Notes: generated by a model from the letters alone, not told the origin. 64,000 bases of DNA from Patiria miniata (GCF_015706575.1 NW_024037050.1:3844001-3908000); one strand, 5' to 3'; counted from the stretch's first letter, positions 1-10,612 are shown. A program made the numbers and translations.

Positions 1-168
1 CCTGTATATGATTAATTGTGATTACACTGGTACAAATTCTCCTGACAGTGATCAAAAGCACCCGACCTTTCAAAAAGCCAATGGCTGATTACAATAAGGT
101 CATGGCAGAATTTCAAGAAAATTAATCCACCGTACACCGTAAGGAATTCAAGGGGGCGCAATCGGTAC
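1..168 (-). other. Sequence downstream of the predicted stop (3' UTR or flank)
   Basis: This follows the TGA at 169-171 in the sense of the gene. No minus-strand AATAAA or ATTAAA is seen in it, so the polyadenylation site would lie beyond the left edge if this is the 3' UTR. Confidence 0.35.
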
Positions 169-515
169 TCAAGGGGCCTCTAAAAAGGAGGCACAGCGAA
201 CTCCTGCGGTCTGGTCCTCGGTGCAAGTGATGTCAGTGGTGGTAGAGATGCAATCCACCAGGTGTTGCTCGTCGCCAAAACAGCGCACCTTGTCCAGATT
301 GAACGGGAGTTGCTCGGCCACCTGGAAGTGGGAACCTATGAAGGCCCTCTGTGCGATGGGGTAGCCCAGCTGGCTGCATGCTACAAAGGCACCTCCTAGA
401 TCCCAGTCGTTGTCACAGACCGTTCCCCATCTGCCATCCTTGTAGACCTCCACGCGTCCCTCTTTCTCTGTCGCTCCACCAACCAGACGGATAGCGCCTT
501 CGCTGGCAGGTAGTT
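169..515 (-). CDS. D33, SRCR domain, probable terminal exon
   Basis: The exon opens after an AG acceptor at 516-517 (phase 1, LPASEGAIRLVGG) and encodes a six-cysteine SRCR domain containing RWGTVCDNDWD and TAGVRC. It then runs CASFLEAP into TGA at 169-171. No usable GT donor in phase 1 is seen near the end, unlike every other exon, so it is taken as the last coding exon. The usual CDD metal-site pair is CDN here and the C-terminal H-x-E-D motif is replaced by TEDQT, so metal binding may be lost. It is one of the most divergent domains of the array. There is no membrane anchor, so if this is the true end the protein is secreted. Confidence 0.75.
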
Positions 516-1039
516 CTTTGCATGGAAAGAAATGAGCAAGAGGTTTTTCTTAATTGCTGATCATTGGGAACCATTCACTCAGAAGCATGGTGATGGAAAA
601 GGGTAACTAAAAGCGAAATATCATAGTGGAAATGAGTGGAACACCATGCTGTATTCTGCATGGGCCGTGGTACGATATTAGGTTATGATGCAAATGTTTG
701 TCAATTAATGAAAGGTTTACAGCGCATGGCCAGCTCTATGACGTTCAAATCACTGATAACCCATTGGAAAGAATGTAATCCCATCCAAGATTATTCAAAG
801 AAGGCTTACTGAGGCGTTGAGGTCAACGCATGCAAAGACCAAATTCTTAATGAATGAACTAAAATTTGCAACACTGTATGACTTGAATTCAAAAAAAAAA
901 AAAAAGTTTAGGAATTTCCCAATAATATATGCATATACAATTAGCATGAGTCAGACAGAAAAAGGTGGCAAACTTTTCAGACCATCACATTGTCATCACA
1001 TAGCACTTGTCTGCTTAGATTTCCAAGTCTAATTCCTAC
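516..1039. other. Intron D32-D33
   Basis: It holds an A15 run near 891-905 and otherwise no recognised element or coding signal. Confidence 0.4.
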
Positions 1040-1366
1040 CTGTCTCGCAGACAACTCCGACATCCTCGGGGTGCCCACAGTCATTCACTTCCCATCCAGC
1101 AAACGGACAGTCGGCTAAGGCAGCCTCCTCCCCAACACACTGCACGTCATCCATCCAAATCTTTTCAAAGCCAGGCCCAAAGAACGCCAACGGTTTGACC
1201 TCTTTCACTCCGTAGTAGCCCAGCTGTCGACAGACCACTTGGGCATTCAAGTCGGTGTCCCAGTTGTCATCGCACACCGTTCCCCACTGGCCCTCGTGGT
1301 AGATTTCCACCCGGCCTTCGTGTGGGCCATTGGAACCCTGGGCGAGCCGGACAGTTCCTTCAGCAA
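1040..1366 (-). CDS. D32, SRCR domain exon
   Basis: Single-exon SRCR domain of 327 nt, phase 1-1, acceptor TGCAG and donor GTAGGA. The domain starts VAEGTVRLAQG, has [12 protein letters not shown], the FFGPGFEKIWMDDVQC middle and HPEDVGVVC. All six cysteines and the acidic metal-site residues (CDD, HxED) are present. The WMDD motif and FFGxG groove it with D28 rather than with the alpha, beta or gamma types. A minisatellite starts about 30 bp upstream of the acceptor and makes long spurious open frames in several frames. Confidence 0.88.
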
Positions 1367-1398
1367 CTGCACAAACAGAAGGGACAAAGCCATAAAAA

Positions 1399-1728
1399 GG
1401 AAGGACCCCATGAAGGACCCCATGAAGGACCCCATGATTGAAGGACCTCATGAAGAACCCATGAAGGACCCCATGGAGGACCCCATGAAGGACCACATGA
1501 AGAACCCCATGAAGGACCACATGGAGGACCCCAAGAAGGACCCCATGAAGGACCCCATGAAGGACCCCATGATTGAAGGACCCCATGAAGAACCCATGAA
1601 GGACCCCATGGAGGACCCCATGAAGGACCACATGAAGAACCCCATGAAGGACCACATGGAGGACCCCAAGAAGGACCCCATGAAGGACCCCATGAAGGAC
1701 CCCATGGAGGACCCCATGAAGGACCCCA
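1399..1728. repeat. 12-bp minisatellite with 135-bp higher-order repeat
   Basis: Tandem copies and variants of a 12-mer (consensus CCCCATGAAGGA) fill about 330 bp of the intron upstream of D32. A marker variant containing GATTGAAGGA recurs at 1436 and 1571, showing a 135-bp higher-order period. The monomer length is a multiple of three, so several frames on both strands stay open (DPMK-type and MGSF-type peptides). These are repeat artefacts. Confidence 0.9.
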
Positions 1729-3035
1729 CGCAATCCAACCCAAAGCGCGTAGGTCGGGTGTTGGTAGAGCCTAATTAAAAATCAAAGCCCCTTTTCACAA
1801 ATTTGAATGATGGTAACGAAAGGAAGAATCAGCATTTTTGAAAACCAGTTGCTTTGAGCATGGATCCTCTACACAAGGATAAAAGACTTCCCAAAATTTC
1901 TCATTAGATGCGTGATACGGCACTTGCGCATGGTGTGTGCGCAAGACGAGGTATGCGACTGCAGTCTTTCAGTGGTCAAATTTCTGTCAGGACGCCAGCC
2001 GTGGGTGTTCTTTGCGCGCACATTGTTCTACATGTTCTATGCAGCATATCGCGCATGTAGACAATTTAATCCAATCCCTAAATTGTGTACACAAGCTCCG
2101 AGTTGTTTATCTGTGTGTAGAGGATTCCTGCATGCTTTAAGTGACTGAAAGTCATATGTCAAGAGGCCAGTCCGAAACCAAATGCAAACAGGAAGTTTTG
2201 ACAACACGGTAAACTACTGTGTGTTGCCAAGTCGCAAGAGTTGAACACTATCCAACCAAGGCAAATTTTGCTGCCAATGTTTGGTGACATAAAAATTGCT
2301 TAACATTAACCTAATATGTTAAGCATGAATATATCTTAAGGATCGAGCCACAACACACTTGAGAGAATGAACTCTTTGAACAAGTTACCCCTCACTAAGG
2401 GAATAAAGCACATGTCCACCATTTGCCTTGCTTTCACACAAAGACGATATCGGTTTAAGCACTATCAGGCTGTAATTAGTACTTTGCACATGTGTGACCT
2501 GTTATGTCAAAATCAGACTTTTCTGGGCATAAGGTCTAAAATGATATTTTTACATATTGTTAACATATGTTCTTTTTCCTTTTAATAGGTGGTTTAATTT
2601 TTGAAACCGGTCATTCCTGGGCAGAGTTATGCTATTTTGAAGTTCATTGTGTCGAAAAGTAGAAAACGGAGAAAATGGCCACGAACGTCACAAAACAGTT
2701 ATTTCTTTAACTGATATACCTTATCAAAATCATCAAAAATAGTATATGTAGAGTTCAAACTAGGGTTTCAAACTTTTATAATATATTTTGGACATGTTCA
2801 GGATTACAAATATGCAAAAATTTGAAAATCGATAAAAATCACCCCCACAGCGTTTTTTGGCCCTATCTCAATTTCAACCTCTGCCCAGAAGCGTCTGCTT
2901 TTGACAGAACAGGTCACATGTATGTCATGTTTCCCTCCGACAGAGTCCTAACAAGTGGTCGCACAATTCCACCTACTATTCATTGCACTGTATCCATAAA
3001 GGCATGTGCAAACTGCTGCTTGATGAATCTCTTAC
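1729..3035. other. Intron D31-D32, unrecognised part
   Basis: AT-rich intron. No SRCR or EGF remnant, tRNA-like unit or clear inverted repeat was recognised. Small open frames here lack coding features. Confidence 0.4.
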
Positions 3036-3359
3036 TTGGATTGCAAATCACTCCGACATCACCGGTATGGGAGCAGCGGGTTTGGGACCATCCGCTGGAA
3101 TCACACTCAGTCAATCGCTTCTCAGACCCCACACAATCCACCTCGTCCAGGAAGACAGGCCCTTTGCCTTCTCCGTAGAATGAGGCCGGTTTTGGACCCT
3201 CCACAGCACCAGGGAATCCAAGCTGATTGCATGCGACATCAGCGCTCTCCTTGTAAAAGCCCCTTTCGCAAATGGTCCCCCACTGTCCGTCGTGGTAGAT
3301 TTCCAGTCTTCCCTCGAGGTCGGTTGCACCGTTTTGCAGACGAAGATCGCCTTCCACAG
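3036..3359 (-). CDS. D31, divergent SRCR domain exon with altered metal site
   Basis: 324 nt, phase 1-1; acceptor TTTTTCCAG, donor GTAAGA. The domain begins VEGDLRLQNGATDLEGRLEI and keeps six cysteines. The conserved CDD after the GTIC motif is CERGF, and the C-terminal HxED motif is HTGD, so both halves of the acidic cation site known from MARCO-type SRCR structures are lost. YGEGKGPVFLDEVDC resembles the alpha type. The reading frame continues past the donor into the intron and that extension is not taken as coding. Confidence 0.87.
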
Positions 3360-3671
3360 CTGGAAAAATTACACAAAGAATTCGGTCTTTATGATACTTA
3401 ACATTGCCTCAACTGTTGACAATCTAATCGACTCTTTCCCCAAGCCCAATTTCATTAAGTGCTGAAAAAAAATACACCCAGAAAAATATTGAAAATGAGA
3501 TTTTCCCTCCAACATTGTCCAATTTACAATATGCAATGACGAGGACATCAAAAAGGTGTATTCTCCTGGCTATGAAAAAGTCCAGTTCAAGGTACTCTTT
3601 AAAGGGAGGCAGAAAGATTACAAAAACATTATAAATCCCACTACTTAGATGACAGGAGCCATTAAAGAGGC

Positions 3672-4115
3672 TATGATTACATCAATATTAGGTTTTGCCC
3701 TTCACTAATGTATAAACACTGTATACACAGTGTGCTACCTCCCGAGTGAAAGTTGAAAAATAAGGTGGAAAAAGTTTTCACTGGGGAAGTAACAGACTGA
3801 GTATACAGTGTTTATACATCAGTGAAGGGCAAAACCTCATATTGATTTACGTCACCCCCACGCAAATTCCTTCTTGTGAATAGTTTAATTGTGGTACCCG
3901 CTGCTACATGTACAACAGATTCGAACCAACTAACCAATCCCGCTAGCTTGGTGGTCGAGTGGTAAAACGGCTTCACTAGAAAGCAGGTCGTGGGTTCGAG
4001 TCCCACTTGAGTGATTTTTTCCAACTTTCACTCATAGGTAACACACCGAGTACACAGTGTTTCTACGTCGGTGAAGGACAAAACCTAATATTGATTTACA
4101 TCACCCCGATGCAAA
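3672..4115 (+). mobile_element. TIR element with internal tRNA-like unit, copy 1
   Basis: Inverted end sequences (GGTTTTGCCCTTCACT and its complement) occur at about 3690, 3830 and 4070. Between the second and third lies a tRNA-like stretch at about 3942-4013 with an A box (TGGTCGAGTGG, 3952-3962), a B box (GGTTCGAGTCC, 3993-4003) and a T6 pol III terminator at 4014. A second, closed palindrome (3688-3840) makes this copy compound. Related copies lie at 10387-10612 and 12638-12966. The open frames across it, rich in LEPTTC-like words, are translations of the tRNA-like part. Confidence 0.7.
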
Positions 4116-4281
4116 TTCTATCTCATGAATAGGTTATAATTGGTTATCAAGTCCAGTGATCATAGGGCGTATGAAGAATATTTAAAAGCAAAATACATCT
4201 GTTCAACAAAATAACAGTACTGTTTGCGTTTATTTCAGCAAAAGATTCCAGTATGACAAATCTGAGAAATCAAGTCTTTAC

Positions 4282-4623
4282 GTGGTACACAGACGACACC
4301 AGCATCCTCATCGTGGCCACAGTTGCTGACCTCCCAGCCTGGGAAGTCGCAGTCCACCAGCCGAGACTCGGATCCCGTGCAAGCCACGTCGTCCATGTGG
4401 ATGGGGTCTGTGCCTCGGCCGTAAGCAGCGCCGGGGACGGGTCGCAGTGCCGACAAGAAGCCCAGCTGTTTGCAGACCACGTGGGCATCCGCTAGCTGCC
4501 AGTAATCGTCACACACCGTACCCCAGCGATTGCGGTGGTAGATTTCCACGCGGCCCTCTGTTTCTGATTGGCTCTCCCCAGCCAGGCGTACCTCGCCTTC
4601 TTCGTGTTCACTTGCTGGCGCCT
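4282..4623 (-). CDS. D30, SRCR domain exon
   Basis: 342 nt, phase 1-1; acceptor CATCTACAG, donor GTAAAG after CCA C. A short acidic linker (APASEHEEGE) leads into VRLAGESQSETEGRVEIYH. The domain has CDDYW, DPIHMDDVAC, FPGWEVSNC and HDEDAGVVC. All six cysteines and the acidic site are intact. The HMDD motif is shared with D29. Confidence 0.88.
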
Positions 4624-4948
4624 CTGTAGATGTCAAATAGATATCAGTTTCTAAAAGATATTCCGAATGCACTATGCCCCAATCAGAATGTTATCAAGGT
4701 TACCGAAATTTGTCATATAGACGGAATTGTCTTAACCCTCCTATGGAAACATGCATTCTGAGCCATGCTGTTACTTGGGTCAATATTTGTCAAGTGACCC
4801 ATTGGTTTGTTAAAAGTATGCCAGGGGAAGGAAATTTTGACCGTTTGTGACCTTTTAAACAGCAGGAGGGTTATTGATATAGTCCTTGGGTCCGTAATGA
4901 TTGAATATTATAAATGAACACATGTGGAATGCAGGCAGAACTTGACCA

Positions 4949-5601
4949 CAATTCGTCACCGACACCACGAAGTGACCTTAACCCCCGTGAAGTGGAAGAT
5001 GTGTGTTTCGAGATACAAGCGGTGATCTGAACATCGTTTTAGCCTCAAAATTCATATTTGTTTTACATTGTCTGAAAGCTGGGATCTTGAATGTCACGTT
5101 AATGTATGATTTTTATTGAAAACAAATAATATTAATGAGTTATCAAACTAATTAGCCATAAGGTCACTTCGTGAAAACTCAAAGTTCAGATTACGCTGTG
5201 TTCGAGTTTTCACGAACTGACGCTAACCACGTGTATTAGCTAATGGGTTAGCGCTACTTCGTGAAAACGCCAGAAGTGAGTCGCGCGTATCACGTGACAT
5301 TTGTGTCACTTCGTGAAAACGCAAAACCCGTTTTTGACGCGTAGTGTGCAGGCACTTTACACGCGAAAGAATGGTATAGTACACTTCGTGAAAACGCATT
5401 TTCTGGTTTTGACCCATTAAGTTGCAAACGTTCATTAATGTCAATTAATGTTTTGACAAAACTAATTAACTATGTGTTTAGTAACTTCTTGAGGTGATAG
5501 ATTATATGTAATTAAACACAAATCAGGAAGAAAAAAAATCGAAATCGTAAAATATCGATTTTTTGATGTTAGTGTCACTTCGTGGTGATGGTGACGAATT
5601 G
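4949..5601. mobile_element. TIR element with repeated CACTTCGTGAAAACGC motifs
   Basis: Near-perfect terminal inverted repeats of about 28 bp (CAATTCGTCACC, the ACCACGAAGTGAC part, and the complement at 5574-5601) bound a 653-bp segment. Inside, a motif ACTTCGTGAAAACGC or its complement recurs near 5166, 5212, 5260, 5310 and 5384. A diverged partial copy of the end lies near 6250. It has no coding capacity. It is a non-autonomous DNA element of unknown superfamily. Confidence 0.7.
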
Positions 5602-5614
5602 AGTTACTACCTAC

Positions 5615-5950
5615 CTGTAGCACAGAGGATGGCGATATCCTCGCTGTGATCGCAGTTGGTGCTTCCAATCCCTTGGAAAGGACACTGATTCAGCTTGTCC
5701 TCTGTGCCTATACACACCACGTTGTCCATGTGGATCGGCGTGCCTTCCTCCACGCTACCGAACGTATTGTCCTGTCCCTTGAGGACTGCGCTGGCGGCTG
5801 CGAATCCGAGCTGCCGGCAAGCGACGTCGGCATCCTGCAGGCCAAACTCGTCGTCGCAGACTGTGCCCCAGACACCTTGGTACATGACCTCTAAGCGGCC
5901 TGACATGGTGTGTGCGCCATCACCGGCCAGCCGAACTTCCAAACTGTCAT
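5615..5950 (-). CDS. D29, SRCR domain exon
   Basis: 336 nt, phase 1-1; acceptor TTTAACAG, donor GTAGGTA. The domain reads DDSLEVRLAGDGAHTMSGRL then [11 protein letters not shown], has a longer middle loop (NTFGSVEEGTPIHMDN) and ends HSEDIAILC. Six cysteines and the acidic site are present. The donor lies about 12 bp to the right of the TIR element at 4949-5601, so that insertion sits almost on the splice site. Confidence 0.88.
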
Positions 5951-6299
5951 CTGTTAAACATGGACAGAGAGTAAGGTAAAGGTAAAAAGGTAAAGGTCCC
6001 ATAACCATTATTGGCCGTAGGGGCAGTGGGATGTTAGAGGTCCACTGTGTCTTGGGCGCGGCATATGAGTGGAGGGGCCCAGTCCTCTCCTCTCGCCGTC
6101 TTGGACGGAGAGTATGGAAGTAACAAATCAACTTTGTCACTAGATGCAATATTTATCACAGCACTGCAGTCATGACAGGACATGCATCATGGATTTGTCT
6201 GGTGCACCACAAGGTGACGGATCATCCATAGACTTTGTGCACACGATACGGCACTTCGTGGTACGACCGACGAATTTAAGTATGCCTACTATCGCAGCT

Positions 6300-6880
6300 G
6301 TTTGACATAAATTCATGGAATGTATCCATTCATAAGATGTTCACAGGCTCTGATTTCTGGGACATTTGCTTTAACATAAGAGAATGTATCCATGGTTCAG
6401 ATCAGGAGGCTAAATCCTGGCCAAAACTCGCTGGGCCCCCATCCCTCGGCCCAACGGCCAATGTTGACTCTCATTGCACGGTCTGTGCTCAATCGCGAGA
6501 TGACAACATTGACCGGGAGAGAAGGGGACCGGGGAAGGGTATACTTAGTGTGGACGTGTCCCAACCATTTTGGCCGGGATTGAAGTCCTACTGTTTAAAC
6601 AAGAGTGATTTCCCGAGTCATAAATTGTTGCCATTACTTCGACACCCATCAACCTGTTTGAATACGAATCAGCATATTCCAATGGAGTTGAATCAGATAT
6701 ACAGTGCCTATCAATTCAGTGTCGAACTTTTCTTTTTAACTAAAACAGATCAAAGAAATCTATTCCAGCTTTCAATTCAGTGTCAATGTCATTTTTTCAT
6801 GCAATATACATGTTGAAAAGGTCTTAAGGAGTTCAAGCAATGTCAATTTATCATAATAATTATGAAGGATGAAAGGCTTA
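6300..6880. other. Intron D28-D29, unrecognised part
   Basis: No coding or transposon signature was recognised. An open frame on the plus strand (6337-6816) has low-complexity ends and no recognisable domain. Confidence 0.35.
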
Positions 6881-7423
6881 AAGGTAGAGTAGATCATTTG
6901 CAGCTATCCAAAAAAAGTAACTGATGAAAGAATTGTTGAAAATCTTACTTGGTTTAAAGATAGTAATGGCAATAAACTACCTGTGAAATTATTCTTTCTG
7001 GCATGCTGTCATTTTGAAGGGCATTTGAAAAGATGCATCAAGTGACACATTTTTGGAAATTTCAATAAGTAGTTGGTTTGTGATTTGGCAAATCCGTGAA
7101 CAGGTGCACGCAAGCGTTGTTACAATCAACAATATATGCCAATGGTTGCTATTATGCCTCAAGTCAGTGTGTGACATCACGTAGCTTCAATCGGCTGAAT
7201 GACAAGGTGTTCCGGATGCTGATTTCAGGCTCAATTCAAAACATGAGTTGGCAACTTTTAATTTGCAATCGAGATCCTAGAATATTGTTTTCGCAGAATA
7301 TACAGCATTCACTGAGCAAATATTTCATCAGGTTAGTTGTTGAGAATTGTCTTTAGATTTTGAGCCTTGTTGTTGCTTCAAACTGAAAAAAATGCACACA
7401 CGACAAATGATCTACCTTACCTT
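6881..7423. mobile_element. TIR element related to 63023-63806
   Basis: The ends are inverted (AAGGTAGAGTAGATCATTTG against CAAATGATCTACCTTACCTT). The interior matches the element at 63023-63806, including TACCTGTGAAATTATTC, the CAAGCGTTG stretch and ATCAGGTTAGTTGTT. A left-end fragment of the same family also occurs at 26229-26300 and 33866-33940. No open frame of note. Confidence 0.7.
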
Positions 7424-7623
7424 CAAGCCTACTCTTAGTCTAAATCTGGATTCAGATTTTGTTCTCCTAAAGCAGCCAATCCTGATTCTTGGCCAGTGCA
7501 GTTGAGCAACGGCAGCAGTAGAGGGCACCACCAATAAGATAGATAAATCCAGTCTTTGGGAACATTGGCACCTATAGACCCCACAACATTATGAGCATAC
7601 CTCACACGTACTGCATTCCACCT

Positions 7624-8041
7624 ATGGGCAATTCCACGGTTACTCACGTTACATTTTTGATGTACTTTTGAGTTTCCTTGGGCTGTATTTACCTTACTGA
7701 AAGTTTAATGACTGTTATCCCCATGGTAGATAGAGTAGACCTAGACCTAACTAAGCACCAAAGATGACATCCAGAAAAATGTGTTATGTATGATAAACAA
7801 GACGCACACAATCGGTTACTCACATTACATTTTCGTAACGTGAGTAACCGATTTTATGCGTCTTGTTTATCATACATTACACATTTTTCTGGATGTCATC
7901 TTTGGTGCTTAGGTAGGTCTAGGTCTACTCTATCTACCATGGGGATAACAGTCATTAAACTTTTCAGTAAGGTAATTACAGCCCAAGGAAACTCAAAAGT
8001 ACATCAAAAATGTAACGTGAGTAACCGTGGAATTGCCCCTA
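7624..8041. repeat. Long foldback element (about 200-bp arms)
   Basis: The left arm (about 7624-7825) and right arm (about 7835-8041) are near-perfect reverse complements, from CAATTCCACGGTTACTCACG outward to inward ATCGGTTACTCAC, with a centre near 7831. The RNA of either strand would form a hairpin of roughly 200 bp. No TIR-type transposase remnant is present. Confidence 0.85.
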
Positions 8042-8130
8042 TGCATGCCCTAAAACGCACTACATTCCACCTCTGCGCATGCTCCGCAGTATGTTCAGCA
8101 TTGTTCTGGTGCGAGACTGAGTTCCCAAAA

Positions 8131-8480
8131 TGGTGGGTGAGAAAAAAAAAAGAAACCCAAATGTCGGGACTGTTGTTTAAGTGAAGTTCTGCATGTAGCA
8201 CTTTCAGAATTTAGGATATGAATGCCACATATTGTTTCGTTTTGCTGAAAAAAACGCACACCTTTTTTGTGATATGTGGACAGAACTTTAAAACGGTGAT
8301 TGTGTTTAAAATTCTGTAACTTGATAAATACATGAGTGATTTGAATGATACTTGTACTAACAGAAAGCTTATGAATTGGGCTTTCATATCCTAGATTTTA
8401 AAAGTGCTTTATGCAGAACTTCACTAAAACAAAAGTCCCGACATTTGCGTTTGGTTTTTGTTTTTTTTACTCGCCCTGTA
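8131..8480. mobile_element. MITE with about 100-bp TIRs, TACAGGG(T/C)GAG ends
   Basis: The left arm starts near GGGTGAGAAAAAAAAAAG, and the right arm ends CTCGCCCTGTA. Both contain AAATGTCGGGAC and GTGAAGTTCTGCAT in inverted order. A related half copy begins at about 8978 (TACAGGGTGAGTCCAAAA). End sequence of this kind is common in Tc1/mariner-type MITEs; that assignment is an inference. Confidence 0.65.
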
Positions 8481-8587
8481 TTTGATTCATTTTGTTGATA
8501 GGCCCTCTCCTGCTGCCGTGCTTGTGACTGAATGTGTTAGGAAGACAAATTCAATTCTAGTCTTGGATCAAAAAAAGCCATGCTCAC

Positions 8588-8914
8588 CAGTCAGGCAAAT
8601 CACGCCGACATCTTCAGGATGGGTACAGTCAGTGACGCCCCAGCCATCAAAAGTACAGTCCTCTAGGGTGGTCTCATCGCCACTGCACCTCAGGGTGTCC
8701 ATCCAAATCGGGTCCACTCCTTGCCCGAAGAACGCCTGCGTCTTGTATTGGGCTGCGCCGGGGTAGCCCAGCATACGGCACACCACACGGGCATTGTTGA
8801 TGCTCCAGTTGTCGTCACAAACTGTCCCCCACTGGCCTTCATGTTGGATCTCCAGCCTGCCTTCCCAGGGATTGCCGCCTTCGCTGACCAAGCGCACTTC
8901 ATCGATGCCCAATT
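8588..8914 (-). CDS. D28, SRCR domain exon
   Basis: 327 nt, phase 1-1; acceptor TGACTAG, donor GTGAGCA. Starts ELGIDEVRLVSEGGNPWEGR, then [36 protein letters not shown] and HPEDVGVIC. Six cysteines and the acidic site are intact. It is closest to D32 (WMD motif, FFG-G, HPEDVGV), which suggests these two arose from one another. It is the first domain after the repeated alpha-beta array. Confidence 0.88.
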
Positions 8915-8975
8915 CTAGTCAGTGTGAGATAAAGAGAAAGAAACATTTGAAAAAGCTCAGAGTAGAACTTTTAGA

Positions 8976-9190
8976 GTACAGGGTGAGTCCAAAACCAAAA
9001 ACGAAACCTATATGGCACCCCTATTTTATTTTTTAAGAGGTTCTGCATGAAGCACTTTTTAGATCTAGGATGTGAAAGCCAAATCGGTAAGCTTTCTGTT
9101 AGTAACAAAAAAAATCATTCATATTGCTCATGTACTTTTCAAGTTACGGAATTCTGGACACAAACACACTTAAAATTTTGTCCACAGCAT
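8976..9190. mobile_element. Half copy of the 8131-8480 MITE
   Basis: It starts TACAGGGTGAGTCCAAAACC and continues with GGTTCTGCATGAAGCACTTTT and TAGGATGTGAAAGCC as in the TIR of the other copy. The second end is missing or too diverged to see. Confidence 0.55.
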
Positions 9191-9978
9191 ATTTTTTAGT
9201 TAAGTGAAGCCATGTCGTATCATGAAAACGATATCAAAATAATCCCATAAGTATCTAGGGTAGCCGGCAGAAAAAAAGACTATAAACCTTTGACATTACA
9301 AAACAAGTTTTTTAACACTGGAAGCAAAGGGTGCTTAAATTAAGGTAATAAGAGCCAGTTATCATTGTAATGAGAGTGGTTTTTAAATAGGAGAAAATTG
9401 ATATTTGAATTGCTTTTGTTTTGGAGAATTCAAGAATATCCATGCTACCTTTCTCAATCATTTTCTCACAAAGTTGTCTTTTTACATTCTTGAAACGATT
9501 ATAATTTTCTTGCAAAGATGAATGAATCCTCTCATTACAAAATGCTGATGGCAGGATGATGTTCTACCACAACCACTGGGTGCGTTTGTTGCAATTCAAC
9601 CTCAAAAATGCTCTAGCAATTTTCGCATGGGTTGAAATTTTGGTCAGACAGTAGATATTCTCGTCCTTTTACTATACAAACTCGGATATGCTCAGTCACT
9701 GTCAGTTAGCACTGCGCAAGATCGCTTCAAGTTAAGCACTTTCCACATAGTCTTGTTCCAAGATTTGCTTTGAATTTTGCTTCACTAACACAGCTGGCTT
9801 TAGCACGCCCCAGCTGAACTAGGGGAACAAAATCCAAATGCAGTCTTGAACAAAGACTTTCAGCATATGACAGCTCAAACTTGATTGTTCTTGTTGATGT
9901 GGTTTTGAGAGCAGCTTCAATGTTGTATCAAATCGTGCAAAGATGAGAGCACTTTTCAAAAATGTCTCTGGTACGAAC
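9191..9978. other. Intron D27-D28, unrecognised part
   Basis: AT-rich and without a recognised element. If the gene ended in D27, this would be 3' flank; the nearest minus-strand AATAAA is at about 9026, more than 900 bp away, so that is weak support. Confidence 0.35.
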
Positions 9979-10296
9979 CACTGCAAATCACGCCAGCATC
10001 TTCACCGTGATCACAATTTTCCTCTCGCCACCCACTGTTGGGGCATTCCTCCAGTGTGGATTCCTGTCCCGTGCAGGCCACGTCGTCCAGCAGAATTTGT
10101 CCCGTGCCTTCCCCAAATCCAGCTCCAGAGACGGCTTCCGTGGCACCTGCGAACCCAAGCTGCTTACAGACGACGTCGGCATCATTCTCATCCCAGTCAT
10201 CGTCGCAGACGGTGCCCCATTCACCTTGGTAGTAGACTTCCACGCGCCCTTCATTGTCATTTTCACCACCAGCGAGGCGCACTGTCGTATCAGGCT
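9979..10296 (-). CDS. D27, beta-type SRCR domain exon with weak donor
   Basis: 318 nt, phase 1-1 if the donor is GTTCGT. Starts [20 protein letters not shown], then [28 protein letters not shown] and HGEDAGVIC; six cysteines. The donor is the poorest of the array (only G at +5 and T at +6 match). Read-through gives CSGSYQRHF and then TGA at 9956-9958, so a terminal exon or alternative end is possible. The length equals beta exons D6, D10 and D12, which favours splicing here. Confidence 0.85.
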
Positions 10297-10386
10297 CTAC
10301 AATTCCGAGAAGTGTCATCAAATGAAATAGTATCTCCCATAATGACTGCTAATCACTTTGAATGCAATTATTGTAAGATGGAATTT

Positions 10387-10612
10387 TTGCGTCGGGGTGA
10401 TAAATCAAATTATAGGTTTTGCCCTTCACTGACGTTTGAACACTGTATACTCAGTGTGTTACCTCCCAAGTGAAAGTTGGAAAAAATCACTCGGGTGGGA
10501 CTCGAACCCACGACGTCCTGCTCCTTTTTTCCCCCCAACTTTCACTCGGGAGGTAACCCACTGAGTATACAGTGTTTAAACGTCGGTGAAGGGCAAAACC
10601 TATAATTTGATT
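10387..10612 (-). mobile_element. TIR element with truncated tRNA-like unit, copy 3
   Basis: Inverted ends (GGTTTTGCCCTTCACTGACG near 10418 and its complement near 10590) enclose GGGACTCGAACCCACGACG. That is the complement of a tRNA-like B box and variable region, so the tRNA-like part is on the minus strand and truncated. Same family as 3672-4115 and 12638-12966. Confidence 0.7.

Noticed and set aside
1360..1743. Minus-strand frames with GPSWGP and MGSF repeats
   Set aside because: Other-frame translations of the same minisatellite.
1239..1778. Plus-strand open frame with DPMK repeats
   Set aside because: Antisense of D32 plus a 12-bp minisatellite whose length keeps frames open; no domain or splice context.
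3942..4013. A functional tRNA gene
   Set aside because: A and B boxes are present, but no complete cloverleaf with a proper acceptor stem was seen, and the unit is repeated inside a TIR element.
3812..4024. Minus-strand frame with LEPTTCFLV
   Set aside because: This is the translation of a tRNA-like B-box region in a mobile element, a common artefact.
9943..10473. Long plus-strand ORF (176 codons)
   Set aside because: It is antisense to exon D27 and runs into a TIR element. Similar plus-strand shadows overlie most SRCR exons.
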